DNA from: Pipra filicauda
Taxonomy: Eukaryota > Chordata > Aves > Passeriformes > Pipridae
Reading direction: 5' to 3'
NCBI RefSeq assembly: GCF_003945595.2
Contig: NW_024104620.1
Location: 964,501 to 1,028,500 of the forward strand
DNA: 64,000 bases
A program made the position numbers and the translations under genes. Under the pieces are notes generated by a model. It made no database searches, was not told the origin of the DNA, and saw only the letters and a program-made list of their open reading frames with translations. Below are positions 24,379 to 36,375 of the stretch, in pieces. The number at the start of each line of letters is the position of its first letter. Within the stretch, counting starts at the first letter, position 1.

Positions 24379-25929
24379 TTCTTTTTTTTCCTGAAGTGGA
24401 GCTGAATAAAGACTGTTTATTTTTCACACTCCTTAAATGAGCAACACAGTGATTGACTGTAGCTATGAGGTGTACATATCCTATTGAAACAAATTATGGG
24501 GAAAGAGTTGTATAATTCACTCACTGATGTGAGCTAAGTTCATCTAACACTGTCTCGATGACTGACTGATATTGCTGTTTAGGAGATGTGACATTTAAAA
24601 GTTTAATCATGATCCTGCAGCATTCACTGGCTCGTTCTAAATTGTGGAATAAGAAATGGGGCATTTGGCATGCTTTCAGGCACACCGCTATCTGCTGCAA
24701 AGCACTCAGTAATAGTTCTAAATGCATGGATCAACCTTTTCATCTATTGATCTCAAAATGTTTTACTGAGTTAAGTAAGAATCATCAGCCTCCCTATTTA
24801 AAAAAAAATAAAAAGAAAGGAAAGAGATAGGAATGAAGAACTTTTGCAAAGTCTGTTTCTTCTGATCATATGTACAGCAGGAGATCAGTGTCCAGCACTT
24901 CTGTGGTTTAGGACAGTCTTTCAGGGTTTGAGCTTTGAGGCTCATGTCTGCTTGCAGTGAGACTTTCAAAATGCCAGCTCTGTCCTGACAGTGTTGTAGG
25001 TGGTTGCACAGATGAGGACAATGTGCCAGATGTGTCTCTTTCTCCCTGTTTTCAGATTTTATGTTTGTTTGGGAATTTGAGCAGTAAATCATGGGGGGGG
25101 GGAGGGGGAGGGAAAGAAAGTAATAGTAAATTTTATGATGTTATTGAATTTGGCCTTATTTCAGATATCAAACAACAATATTGAACTGGTGGAGAACAGT
25201 TTTAAAGTATGGAAATATCAATGCTGTTATGCACGTGGCTTGAATTACTTTTCCCAGTGAAGAAGAAACATGGAAATGTATTCAAATCTTTTGTCTGTCT
25301 TCAATGATCTGACATAAATTTGAATTCAGTGTTATAACTTTGGTAGTTTCTTTTCTTCCCCCCAGTCTATTAATAAAATGTTACTGTTATCTTAGGTTTA
25401 CTGAGTGTCATTATGGGGACTATTTTACATGGGCAAAAGCACATAGCCTGTTGGGAAGGAGATTGCTTTTGCTGAATTATTTGGGAGATTCTGAAAATCT
25501 GATTGTATATGATTCAGACTCAGTTTAATCTTCTTTTAAGAATAAAGCAAAAGAACCCCAACACACCCACCCTCCGCCATAGGAGAATAAACACAAATAT
25601 CCTTTGGATCTTTGCTCAGTGTTTCTCTGAGTTGAAATAGGGATGTTGGTATTAAACATGTTGTATTTCCTTAGTTTGCTCTTGATCTTGACCTGTCCCA
25701 AATTGTTTATGGTGAGTACTCTTCCCTTCCTTCAATTCACCTAATGGAGTTTTGACAATACAGATTTAGTGGGGGAACAACAGGAAGCAGAAGGACAGAA
25801 GACAAAGCAATCGTGGTGTTGAGAGGCTCTAAACAAAACCTTCAAACCAAGTTTTTAGCACTTGCCGTTCACAGTATGTGTTGGCAGTGATTGCATGTGA
25901 TTACCTGTCATAGTCACAGTATGTCACAC
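24379..25929. other. Non-coding sequence; no gene found
   Basis: Unique-looking sequence with a G-rich run at 25093-25112. A possible polyadenylation-like AATAAA occurs at 24405 but has no gene to attach to. Short open frames only. Confidence 0.55.
25093..25112 (+). other. G-run with quadruplex potential
   Basis: G10-A-G5-A-G3 on the + strand. Four runs of at least three guanines with one-base loops can be drawn, so a G-quadruplex is possible. There is no gene beside it to give it a function, and homopolymer length may be a sequencing artefact. Confidence 0.6.
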
Positions 25930-26060
25930 ACAGTAAGGAAATATTTCCCATGTTATACAGATGAGGAACTGAGTAGAAATGTAGATATTAAAGAGAGCCT
26001 ACAGTTGAACCAGGAGTTGAACAAGGTTCAGGGAAAAAGAGCCTTTATTCAGTGCTCTCT
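25930..26060 (-). repeat. MIR-like SINE fragment, minus strand
   Basis: The + strand shows 'atttcccatgttatacagat' and 'gaggaactgag', the complement of the MIR core (TTTTACAGATGAGGAAACTGAG). Then 'accaggagttgaacaaggtt' and a 'cagg...aaagagcc' ending follow, matching the complement of the tRNA-related 5' part (ggattcgaacccaggtct...gagccc). Both diagnostic blocks are present and collinear, so the call is firmer than for the other copies. Confidence 0.72.
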
Positions 26061-29000
26061 AAAAACACTCTCCTCCCTCCTTTTACTTGTGCTTTTCAAT
26101 TCTTTCTAGCTGGATGTTTAACCTGGTTTTCCTTTGCTGTATCATTTGCCCTTCTATTATTTTCCAGAAATCAAAAGCTTTGCTAGTACTGGTAGCCCAC
26201 CAGAGAGAAGCTTTGCAGTGTAGACTGTCAAGTAGCTGCCTCCTGGGAGGAGTGAAAGGTGCCTTCCCGGGGTGATAAACCCAGCACTCAAGCAAAAAGT
26301 GCGGAAAAAGGGAGATTCAGTCAGGAGAATTTGTCTACTGGGCTCTTGTAAACTGGCATGATAAAGCCATATGCAGGGAAAGCTTAATCCCATTTATTAT
26401 GCAGAGATTAAAAGTGACTTTAGCTTCCATGTCAGAGAAATGTTGGATGAAAACTTCTTATTTATGCATTTGCTCAGTGAACTCTGTTAAGATGCAAGTC
26501 CAGGTAGAATTTAGGATGCTAGTTTCTGAGCAAGTCCATTACACAGGTGAATCAAACAAAATCTGCTTCCTTAGTAGACCCTACAATGCTTCTTAGTGAA
26601 AACAATGTCCAATACTCTAAACTACGGTCTGTGCGTATGCAGATAATTGATTATTTAAGAGGGAAAAATGTTCACTCATGGTTTTCTTTCTGGACCCAGC
26701 AAAATTCCCACTCACCTAATCTTTCATTTCTCTGAGCTCTGTTAACTTGTCCAGCACTAATATTCTAATGAAAGTTATAGGCAGGAAAGTTTTATGTACT
26801 ATTTAATGCTGGAGTTTCCATTGGCACTTCCTTCCCCACCTGTTACCTTCTCTGTCTCTATGGGTGAGAAGGTGCAATTCAGCAAAACTGTGATTTCTGT
26901 TATTGGTGCAGGGGAGGGGAGTGACAAAACAGGCCTTGCTTTTTGGCTATTATGTTTTCAGTGGAATAATTTTTCCCTTTTGTTCACTTTTGCCCCATCC
27001 TTTCAGAGGAAGAACTTCACCTACACGCAGCTCAGAGTAGTCTTATATTTTTGTTGTATTATCCATCCATTCAGAAACCATCTGCCCCAGGAACACTTCA
27101 TCAGCAAAACTCTCTAGGTTGTGCACGTTCAGCTTCAAGTGGCATCACTATTTTATTTTTTTATTACAATTTTTTTCCTAGTAATTACTGTACCTTTAGA
27201 CTTGCATTTGTATTTTTATACTGCTTAAAAATTTCAGAAAATCACACACATCCTAGAAACAGGGGTCTCAATCCTTTCTGCATTGCAGTCCTGTCAGTCA
27301 TTCATATCTGTGCAAAGTAAGTGCAGCATAAACAAAGTGCCAGGGCCAATTTGACATCAACTGTGCAATGCATAAATAAGGTGCAAAGCAGGGAATGACT
27401 GACCACAGGAACTCTATAGCAGGTTGCTGGGTGGGTACAGAAGTATGGAAATTCTGGGTGCCAATAACTTCATGTAAATGGGTTGTGTAGGAATACAAGG
27501 CTGTATTTGCTGCAGATACACAGTATTTCTGGTACATATGTCATGGTTTCCTTTATACATTATCTCTCTGAACATATGGAATTGATGGCTTTTGCTCCAC
27601 CTGCACCTGGAAGATGTGTGGGATGGCAGAAGCTACAATGTCTGATATAGAAAGATAGAAGTATTGGAAAAATAAACCATTCCCTAAAATCCAGTCAAAG
27701 CTGATTTCTAGTGGAAACAGTAAAGGAATATCTCAGCATGTTTATTCTTGAAAGTATTCTTCCTGCAGAGATTGGCTGTGTTAACCCCAAGTTATGGTCC
27801 AGGCACAATTTAGAGCAATCCCTGCACCAGTTGTCTGGATCTGCATTCCATCTACTCACATGCTCTGTGTCTAAGGAAGTATTTTCTTTTCTTGTTCTGT
27901 AAGTTATCAGTCTTTTCTGTAGTGGCTAAAGACCACCTTAAGACACAACTGAGAGTACTTAATTTTTTTTATTTAATCCACATTAGTCTAGATTAATCTG
28001 TAAAATGTTTCAGATGAATTTAGTAGAAAGATGTGGTTTTTTGTTGTTTGAATCAGAGTATTCTGCCCTATGATACAGTGTAGGACTCAGTCATGGAGAG
28101 CTCATGACATGTATGAATAGCCTTTGGGATGAGGACCAAATTTCTTGCCAAATTATAGTGCTGAAATGTAAAGATTAAATAACACAAGTGTTTTCATGAT
28201 AAATAGTGAACTGTAGCGTTTTCCTACCAAACACTTGACACTGGGGAGATAATGAAAACTGTGCTGGAAGTTATCTCATCTTTCAGGTTCTCTTCCAGTA
28301 CTAGTGGTAGCTGCAATTTGGATACTGAAAAAAATATGGATGAATTCTTAGTTGTAATAAAATGAAGTTGTCTTATCAATTCTTTCCTGCTCCCACTGAA
28401 AACTTGACAGATGCATTTCTTAAGTGAAATGGAGATAAGCCAAGACTGAAGAGCTATAAAGCCCCTCTCCTGTCTGGTCATGGTCTGAGGGCACCTTAAG
28501 TTAGGGGACTGGAGGAAGCAATGAGTTCCCACTTCAAATGGAGCTCAGTCAGAAATTAATCAAATGGCTACTTCAAAACTGATAAAGCAACTGGGAGTTG
28601 AAAAAATGAGAAAGTCTGTGTTCTTCCATTCCAGGGGTACACACACGGCATCACTGGAACGGGCTCTGCTAGTTTAAAAGTCTGGAAGAGACAGCAATGA
28701 TTTAATTACAGCTGATTATCTCAGCCAAGTTCAGACACAGAGCCTGGGCTGTAAAATGGTACCAGCCTCTTTTTTTCTGTAGGATCATGGAAATCGATCA
28801 CTTTTCATGCATACAGGGTTGATAGACAAGCAGCAGACATCACTGGACATAACCTTATTGATTTCCTTGATAATCAAAAGAGAAAGAAATCACAGGGGAA
28901 ACAAGAGACAAGATGAACTCCAGACCTCTGACTGGCTGGTTTCTCAGTTTTACCCTTACTTACAGCTTGTTTGTACATGAAAAAAAATCCCATGGATCTG

Positions 29001-31049
29001 TTCTTCTCCTTCTCCTCTCCTTTTACAAATGTGACTTCTCTGAATGTGGGCTCAAGCAAAAAGGGAAGAAAGAGAAATCAGGGGCAAGAGTTGAAAACCA
29101 GAATTTTTGTGAGCCTAGACCTCAGTAATCATTTGGATTTTGTCAGTCATTTAGGCTGTCAGCTTCAGCCTCCCACACGTGAACTGGCATTTTTACAATG
29201 AAACTTCATTGTTCAGAAATTCCTTGTGTTTTTTTTTCTCCCAAATTTATCCAGAAAATGTGAAAGGAGCATCCAAATATCCCAATAAATTCTCCTGCTT
29301 TTACCAGTTGTTCCAGGTTAGTGGGTTCTGGGTTTCTTCTGGGTTAGTGTGGCACTGTAATCATGGACAAATGGTGTCATTCTCCTGGACATCCAGCCCT
29401 GCTGTTCCACACCCAATTAAGCAAAGGCTTCCAGGATGGAAAAAACCATCCTAGTTAAGGCAAAAGCCAGCCTGGCATCACAGAGGTGTTTATTTTAATT
29501 TTCTGTGGATTTTGAGTTATGTCAGTCTATTCTCTGTGTTTATCTTATGTGATAATGGCAGTAATAAGTCACTGTAAAATAACTGTGCACTTCCAGGTCA
29601 TTCCAGGGGAAATAAACACCAGGAAAGTATGTTATGAAATAATCAGAAAAATAATTTCAGTGTTTAAAGTGAAGTTTCCAGCTGCCTTCCCCACCTTAAA
29701 CTTGCTTTCACTTGGGAAGCAACAGGACTGGAAACACATCTGTAACAAGAAAAAGTTAAAGGGAGGAGAAGGTGGGGGAGGGAAAACTTCCTTGAGCTGC
29801 TGTTTTGGCCTGGGGGTACAAAGCACTGCATCCACTCACATCAGCCCCCTAAACTGAGTGTTCTCTTCCCGCAAATCCTGGAAACACAGGGACAATTGCA
29901 GTCTCAGCAATAGGAATTTCAGTCAGATGCAATTCCACTGATTTCTGTGGAAGTCTTTGAGTGGTTCAAGAGAAAAGGAAACCAGAGCAATAATCTTGGC
30001 AATGAAAATGCTCTGTGCTGAGGTGTTTTCTGGGGTGTGTTTCATGTGCTGGGGTTCCCATAGGTCCAAGACAATCCATGTGCTGTGGAAAGGACAGGAA
30101 TGAATTGTCAAAAATTGCAAGCACAACCTTACAGTTCTTATGATACTCCAAACCCTGGCAATGAGGTGCAGGTTACCTGAAACTGGGACCTCAACAGGCT
30201 CTTCTGGATGTGACTTGGGCAGCAGGACAAGAAAGACAACTGCAGTTTTTGGTTTGGAAAAGCAGGATTTGCTCCAGGGGTTGGTTCAAAATCTAGGGAA
30301 GACTCAAAGCACGTGACAAAGAGCATCTTAATCTTGCATTGAAGGAACTGGAAAACTTTAAACCCATGATCAATAATGGGAATCAGTGTGTTAGATCCCT
30401 CAGAACTGCGGGTAAAACACGAACTTTCTGATGTGGTTCTATGGTGGTGCATTTTGAGCATTCCCTTGGGAGCTGTTCCTGCTCCAGCCACAATATAAAG
30501 GGCCGTCCTGAGACCATCCTGGAGATTTCAATGTAGATGAGTTGAGCTTTCAACATAGGTTTAAATAAAATAATGTTAAAAGTGATGGAGATCCCTCAGA
30601 TTAAGTGCTCTCTGTTGTGTCTTAAGGTAGTCTTCAACCACTACAGAAAAGACTGATAACTTATAGAGTCTCTTCCCAAGAGAGCCAGTTTAGACTCTAA
30701 GCCATAACTGAAGACTTTCCTGGGAAAACTTGGGAAGAAATACTCCAAAGTGCAATACATTTATCACTAGATCTAAATTTTATGCAATTTGGGTTCTTTA
30801 TGGTTGCATTTCAGTTGTAATATTGCCAGTTTTGTTCAGTGCTTGCCCACTGGTATGTTCTGTAATTGGAAAGCAGGATGAACAACGGGGAAATAACTGT
30901 TACACTGGAGCTTTCATTGGCTCTATATTCAGGGAGGAGTTGGCCATAAGGGACTCCCTCGATCCCATTCCTCCCTCAAAAGGAATGTTCCATAGAGGCT
31001 GGTGGAGAAGTGATGCAGACTGACTGCACTTTTTGTCTAAAATTTGAAA
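26061..31049. other. Non-coding sequence; no gene found
   Basis: Mostly unique sequence. A short inverted motif at 29933-29952 resembles an old dispersed repeat (separate entry). Open frames up to about 117 codons (for example 30138-30491 minus) lack recognisable domains. No promoter, RNA gene or mobile element was identified otherwise. Confidence 0.5.
29920..29965. repeat. Possible ancient repeat remnant with TTCCAC...GTGGAA symmetry
   Basis: TTCCAC at 29933-29938 and GTGGAA at 29947-29952 flank 'tgatttct', giving 'ttccactgatttctgtggaa'. This parallels the 'ttcca ttgacttcaa tggaa' core common in old reptile and bird repeats. It is short and could be coincidence; a similar core lies at 58018-58037. 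Confidence 0.33.
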
Positions 31050-32160
31050 GCAAGGCTGAGGGAATGAAGGGACAGAGAGAGACGGCAGAGCAGGAGAAAA
31101 TGAAAACGCTCAGTTTGGTCCCGCTTTACAGTCTGTGTGAAAACAAGCAAACAGGTTTAAGAAGACTTTCCTTATACACTTAAGAAATATTTTTAAAAAT
31201 CTTTTTATGATCAAAAAGTTTTTCAGAGTAGAAAAACACTGAGGGCTCTGGGTGTAAAGCATCCAGGAGGTGGTCAGACTGCAACTGCACTGGGACATGG
31301 CAGAGGCAGGGGTGAGAACTGGTGTTTAACAGGAAGTTTATGAGAAAATGTGAAGAGCCAAGTGTTTGTGAGGCAGTGTGGTGTAAAGGTTTGGGGAGGG
31401 AAGGGGGGTTCTAGGAGAGAACTACTTGGCTGTGGAGCTTCTACTACTTGGCTGTGGGACAAAGACTGATGGAGCTGGATGCAAAGGCTGGTGATGGAGA
31501 AAGGAATGGAAGGAGCAGTTACAGACCATATTGGAGGTATTTGGAGGCATTTGCAGGCACAGGGAAAACAGAGGTAATGGAGGTTAGTGTTGGTTTGCAG
31601 AGAAATAGATAAAGGATGGTGTAAAGAAGGAGGCCAGTTTAAGTTCATGCAAAGATGGAGAGGAGGGAGGAGCACAGTTGGAAGTAAAGCTTTGGGAAGA
31701 GAGGAAAAGCGGGAAGGGAGGTCCTGATTTCCTGTATGAGATCCCTCATGGTAGTGTGGGGATAAAACCTAACAGCAAGGGGATGCTCTGTGGGACTGCC
31801 AAAGTTGCCATGATGGGAGGCACAGAAAGAGGGAAACTGCAATGAAGTTTGAAGCAACATGTACAAGGGAGGAAAGAGAGTTCCTGTGGAGGCAAGGACA
31901 AAAGTGAACAGGCAATACAGCTGCACTGAATAGGGGAAAACTGTCCAGTAATAAGCTTGTGCTCAAAAGCCCATATTCCCACGATTTCTGTTGAGGGACC
32001 ACAGTGCACATGGAAGATCTTTTATAAGTGACCAATTAGGGGACAAATAGAAACTGGTTTCGTAATAGAAGCGCAGTTGAACTGCAATTTGAGCAGAAGG
32101 CTCTGGAAAGGACACCTTGGTGTCTGGAGACAGGGCCAGGCTAACGGAGATGGAGCGTTG
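31050..32160. other. Purine-rich block with overlapping minus-strand open frames
   Basis: The + strand is dominated by G and A (gaggaggga, agaaaggaa words) for about 1.1 kb, with an imperfect 22-base period duplication at 31421-31457. The complementary strand is therefore rich in C and T and poor in stop codons. That explains the staggered open frames at 31274-31675, 31645-31926 and 31746-32035. Predicted products are low-complexity, rich in Ser, Leu, Pro and Cys. No coding signature or known repeat was recognised. Confidence 0.55.
31421..31457. repeat. Short tandem duplication, period 22
   Basis: ACTACTTGGCTGTGG occurs at 31421-31435 and again, identically, at 31443-31457. The intervening spacer is 'agcttct'. 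A local slippage or duplication event. Confidence 0.85.
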
Positions 32161-35100
32161 CTGAGCAGCCTCTGCAGTGTGGGAAGGGGTGTGTGGGCAC
32201 GTGCACGTGGCTCTTCCAGCCATCCAGCTTCATTCATGCCTCACACTTCTTAGCTTCTGCAGGCATCATTATTTTAGAATATATTTTTAAGCTAATGGAT
32301 AGGTTTTTAAAAATCTGTTGGGATTTGCAGACTTTAAAGAGAGGCTTCAAAGAAAGTAATTGGCTTTGCCTTCGTTCAGACACTGAAGCTCAATTTTCAG
32401 TGCAGGAGAGCATTAAAAACAGCAAAGAAAAATGGCCTAAGTGCATATAGTTGTAATACATGCTGCATTTGTAGCATCCCCAACAGGATACAAAAACAAT
32501 ATAGCTGAGGCACTTTGCTGGCATGAAAGAGCATCATTCCTTTGGTATTAGTTTATAGCACATGGAGTCATCTCTCACTTGCAGGAAAAGTCACTGAAAT
32601 AATTTATGTCACTATTAAACAGCTTCACTGCTGATCCATTGCAGCCTCAGCACATTAACTATATTTACCATCTAAGATACAGAAAGGAATCTGTCCTATC
32701 TGACGAGGAAGCAATAAAGTTTTAGTGAAATGGATGTAAATCAAAGTTTAAGTTTGCCAAGTAAAAATACATAAAGCTATGCTGGACATCATGTTTTATG
32801 CATAGCAGTATTCTGCATATATGAATAAAACCTGCATTTGTTGGTAAATACTGTTTCCTTATTGTTGATTGTTTTGGTCTGTAAATTAAACACCGTACAT
32901 CTAGAGAAAAATGCATTTTTTGGTCCATAATGTGTAAAAAAGGTGCATTGAATGGTAGAAGGAGGAGAGGAAATAGCCTAAAAATGTACAGCATTCACTT
33001 CCTGACATCTTCTTGGTTTCAAGTGCACAATTTGCTGCGTGTACCTGGAGTTCTGCTTTTCTTTTTGGAGCTTGTGGCTTTGCACTGAGCTGTCACTTTA
33101 TTAAAGTCTTGCAGAGTGTGTGTTTATGTGACAGACTGGCCACAGGATGGGGTTTATTGCTCTGTCCTCTCCTGGAAAATGATTTGGCCACACGGAACTT
33201 TGTATGTGTAAGGTAATGACACTCTGCTTGGTGTCAGGGAACCTACTCCATGGTGGTTCTGTTCTTGCTTGGTTCTCTGGACATTCCCATTCCCTGAGTG
33301 CCTTTGCTTAGGCATTGACTGAAATTTGGTCCTAAAAGCTGTGGATGGTTGTTGGTGCAGCGAGACAGACCCAGTTTTTGAGTGTGGCTCCTTTCTGCAA
33401 TGATGAAGACCAGTGGGTTTGGAGGGAGCAGCTTGGTGTGCTCCAGTGTGGAGTGACGGTGTCCTGAGCATGGACTGCAGAGCTGATCAGAGTGGAGTGA
33501 TGAATTCTGGCTCTCTCAGGCATTGGGTGTGGCCATCACTATTTTAAGTGTTGTGATGTGCTGGATGTTCTTCCTCCCCACAGAGAGGGAAGAAAGGGTC
33601 AGCCAGTGCCTGGAGACAAAATCCTGTTGCAGTCAAAGGGCTTTGTGCGATCTCTTGAAGAAGGAAGGCATTGTTCTTATGTGCTGGCCCCCACCTCTCA
33701 AGGTTAGAAGTGGGAGGGGGCAGGGAGGAATAGGATGTTTATATTTGACCATATGTAATATTTAAATATCATCCGAGTATGGCCCTTCTGTTTCACAACT
33801 TGTCTAATTTTTCCAGGAGCACTAACTGGTATAATAAACCCACTTGATGTTGTGAAGGGAACTTGCCAGTACTGGCTTTTTTTTTTTTTTTCCCCCTAGG
33901 AGAATTCAAGTTCTACCATTGGCATTGAGGATCCCCCAGCCCTTGACTACCTCCTGAGACAGCTCCATGCTTTCATAGGCTTCTGCTGGGCTATTCCTGC
34001 TATTTTCCAGTGGGGCTCTGCACTGCGTGCTGCATGGGTTATGGCACTAAGTAACCTGGCATCATCTGGCAGGCAGAGCGTCTCTATGGACTTAATGGTC
34101 TTATATGGCTCACAAAATGAAGTCAGATGATAACTTGAGCATGCAGTTACATTCTTTTATCTCCTTCTCATCATCGTTATTATTATCATCATCATTATTA
34201 TTACCATCATCCATATTATTAACAGAACCACAGCTCAAGCATCCCTGTTGCAGAAATAGCCCTCAAGGCCTGTTGTGCCCAGGCATGAGCAGATGTTACA
34301 AACAAACAAGCTTGTTTGCTTCTGTTGGTTTAAAACAGACTTTTGTGGTTACTTTAATGCACCCTTTTTCTTTGTATCTTGAAGGCTTAAAACATTTCCC
34401 TGAGACATATCAGTAAATTGGGAGCTGTGCTGAAGGAGTCAGGGATCAGCTATTCCAGCAAAAGGATATTCAGAATCCATCAGATTCTGCAGCCATCATC
34501 TTTCATATGGACAAAGTTCCCATGCCTGGCAGGCTGTCTCAGTGTGTCCAATTGCCTGCTTTAACAAACACATCTTTAGGCTTCCAGAAAAGTAAGGTCA
34601 TTGCTTAGATGAGTGATCTGACACTTGGGAAAGAGATGCAGTGGGATAGGTCTGCTGCTCCCCGAAAAGTGTGCAGGAAAAATAATAGTAAAACTAAGAG
34701 ATAACATATAAGCAATAAAAATAGCAAGTGTCTCTTCCCAGGCCCATCAATCCTGGCATCATCAGCCCAGCCACGAGTTAGATGGTGAGGGAAAACAGAG
34801 ACAAAATGTGCCTCATTCTAGCACTGAAGATTACATGCCATCAAAAAGATAAAATTACCTGAGACCCTTCCAGATCACCTAAAAGTTGGGGTTGTGTATA
34901 TGCAGCACACTGGAAATCTAGCCCAATTTATCATCTTCTCAAGAAAGCAAATACTCGGCAGGTTTTGTATTTTAAACAGCACTCAAGGTGCATGAAAATA
35001 AATAAATAAGGTAACCTTAAAGTCTAAGCCCAGGAACGAAAATCTGAGCAGACTTCAGCCTTCATCATCAGCTTAGCTCTCTGGGTGTGACAGGCAATTT

Positions 35101-36254
35101 TCCATTTTAATTTTCTCCAGCAGTAAGGAAGCTAATGGTACATCTTAAAAGATATGACCTTATCCTTGTAAAGCTACCTGGAGCTTGGCAGAAAATAGGA
35201 TGGCCTCACTGTCCATGAAAGGCTGGCTTGAAGGGAAAAATCCCCTTCTTTCTTGCATCAATGGACTGAAGAATGGGAGGGAAGATTTGATTCTTGTACA
35301 CCATTTTTATTCTGCTCCAGATTTGATCACTGTGATGGCTTTTAGAGGTAGCATTTTATACATTTTTATATTATGGATGCTCCATATAGATAGATATGAC
35401 TCTATTTGGCCAGAATAAATATTGTGGAGGGCAAAATTTCTCAATAGCATGCCTGGGTGCAGACTTTTTCCTCCTCCCAGTCCTCTTGATGTCAATGCTC
35501 TGGTCATAAAGTTGTGGGTTTTCTGGGCTTTAACATGGCAAGGGCTTTGATAAAATAAAAAGTATAAATTGCAGCCAGAGCTATTTCAGTGAGCAATATG
35601 CCAGAGTATCATTGGTGCTGTGAATCTGTCATAACTGTGGCAAGAGAAAATACTGAATTCTGCTATGTTTGTTTCTGTAGGGTTGCTGACATTTAACTGG
35701 GAAATGATACGTACAAATATATTCATTTTATACACACACATACACACCCTTCTCTCTCATGTACTGTAGTTTTTAGCAGAGCCAGACCTTTCCCTGCTAA
35801 TTTTTGGCAGCAGTTACTCCATTATCTTACCGCTTCATCTGCTGTCAAAAAATGAAATGTTTACACATCACGAGACTCTTTTTTTAGGATGTCATGCAGG
35901 ACAGAGCCCACATCACAGCACTGGAGTTACAGGAGGAGCCTCTTTTCCTTTTCCACAAATGCTCAGCAATGTTGCTGCCCTGCTTTTAATTTGTTGTGTG
36001 TTTTCATTAGAAATGCAATGTTGCCTCCTGTCATGATTCGTGGAGTTAATGAACTCTGAGCCCCTGGTCTGTTCAAAGAGCACAGTCTGGTAATTTGCAA
36101 ATATTTTTGCTGGTTTTCCAGTCTCAGGGCCAAATCCTGTGTTTCCGTGCAAATCTAACCATGGATGGGAAGCGGGACAAGGGAGAGCAGGAGGCAGAGC
36201 CCTTCCATCCTGGCACCAGCCAACCTCCAAGTCCCAGTTGGGAAGCAGACGTGG
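32161..36254. other. Non-coding sequence; no gene established
   Basis: Unique-looking sequence with a T-run at 33877-33891, an ATC/ATT-rich tract at 34168-34221 and a short CA-rich patch near 35728-35745. An exon-like segment at 33584-33702 (+ strand) has a strong acceptor and is listed as a lead. No gene or RNA was recognised. Confidence 0.5.
34168..34221. repeat. Imperfect ATC/ATT trinucleotide tract
   Basis: Interleaved ATC and ATT units (catcatcgttattattatca then tcatcattattattacc), slightly interrupted; an aged microsatellite. Confidence 0.85.
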
Positions 36255-36375
36255 TTTACACCTTCTGCCAAATGACTTGTCCAAATTCCCATAGCTCTGT
36301 GGTTCAGCAGAAAAACTAAACCTGGGCATCACAAATGCCAGAATAATGATCTAATCACTGGACCATGTGTCCTCT
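36255..36375 (-). repeat. MIR-like SINE fragment, minus strand
   Basis: The + strand shows 'aaatgacttgtccaaattcc' and 'catagctctgtgg', the complement of MIR 'gtgaccttgggcaagtcact' and its flank. Next come 'aaactaaacctgggcatcac' (tRNA-related block, 'gaacccaggt') and 'taatcactggaccatgtgtc' (compare the 'ctaaccactacaccatgctg' end). Four words in the right order over 120 bases make the assignment good despite divergence. Confidence 0.7.

Noticed and set aside
30730..31023. 97-codon + strand frame with a hydrophobic, membrane-like start
   Set aside because: No splice or promoter context, and a single hydrophobic stretch is common by chance in AT-rich DNA.
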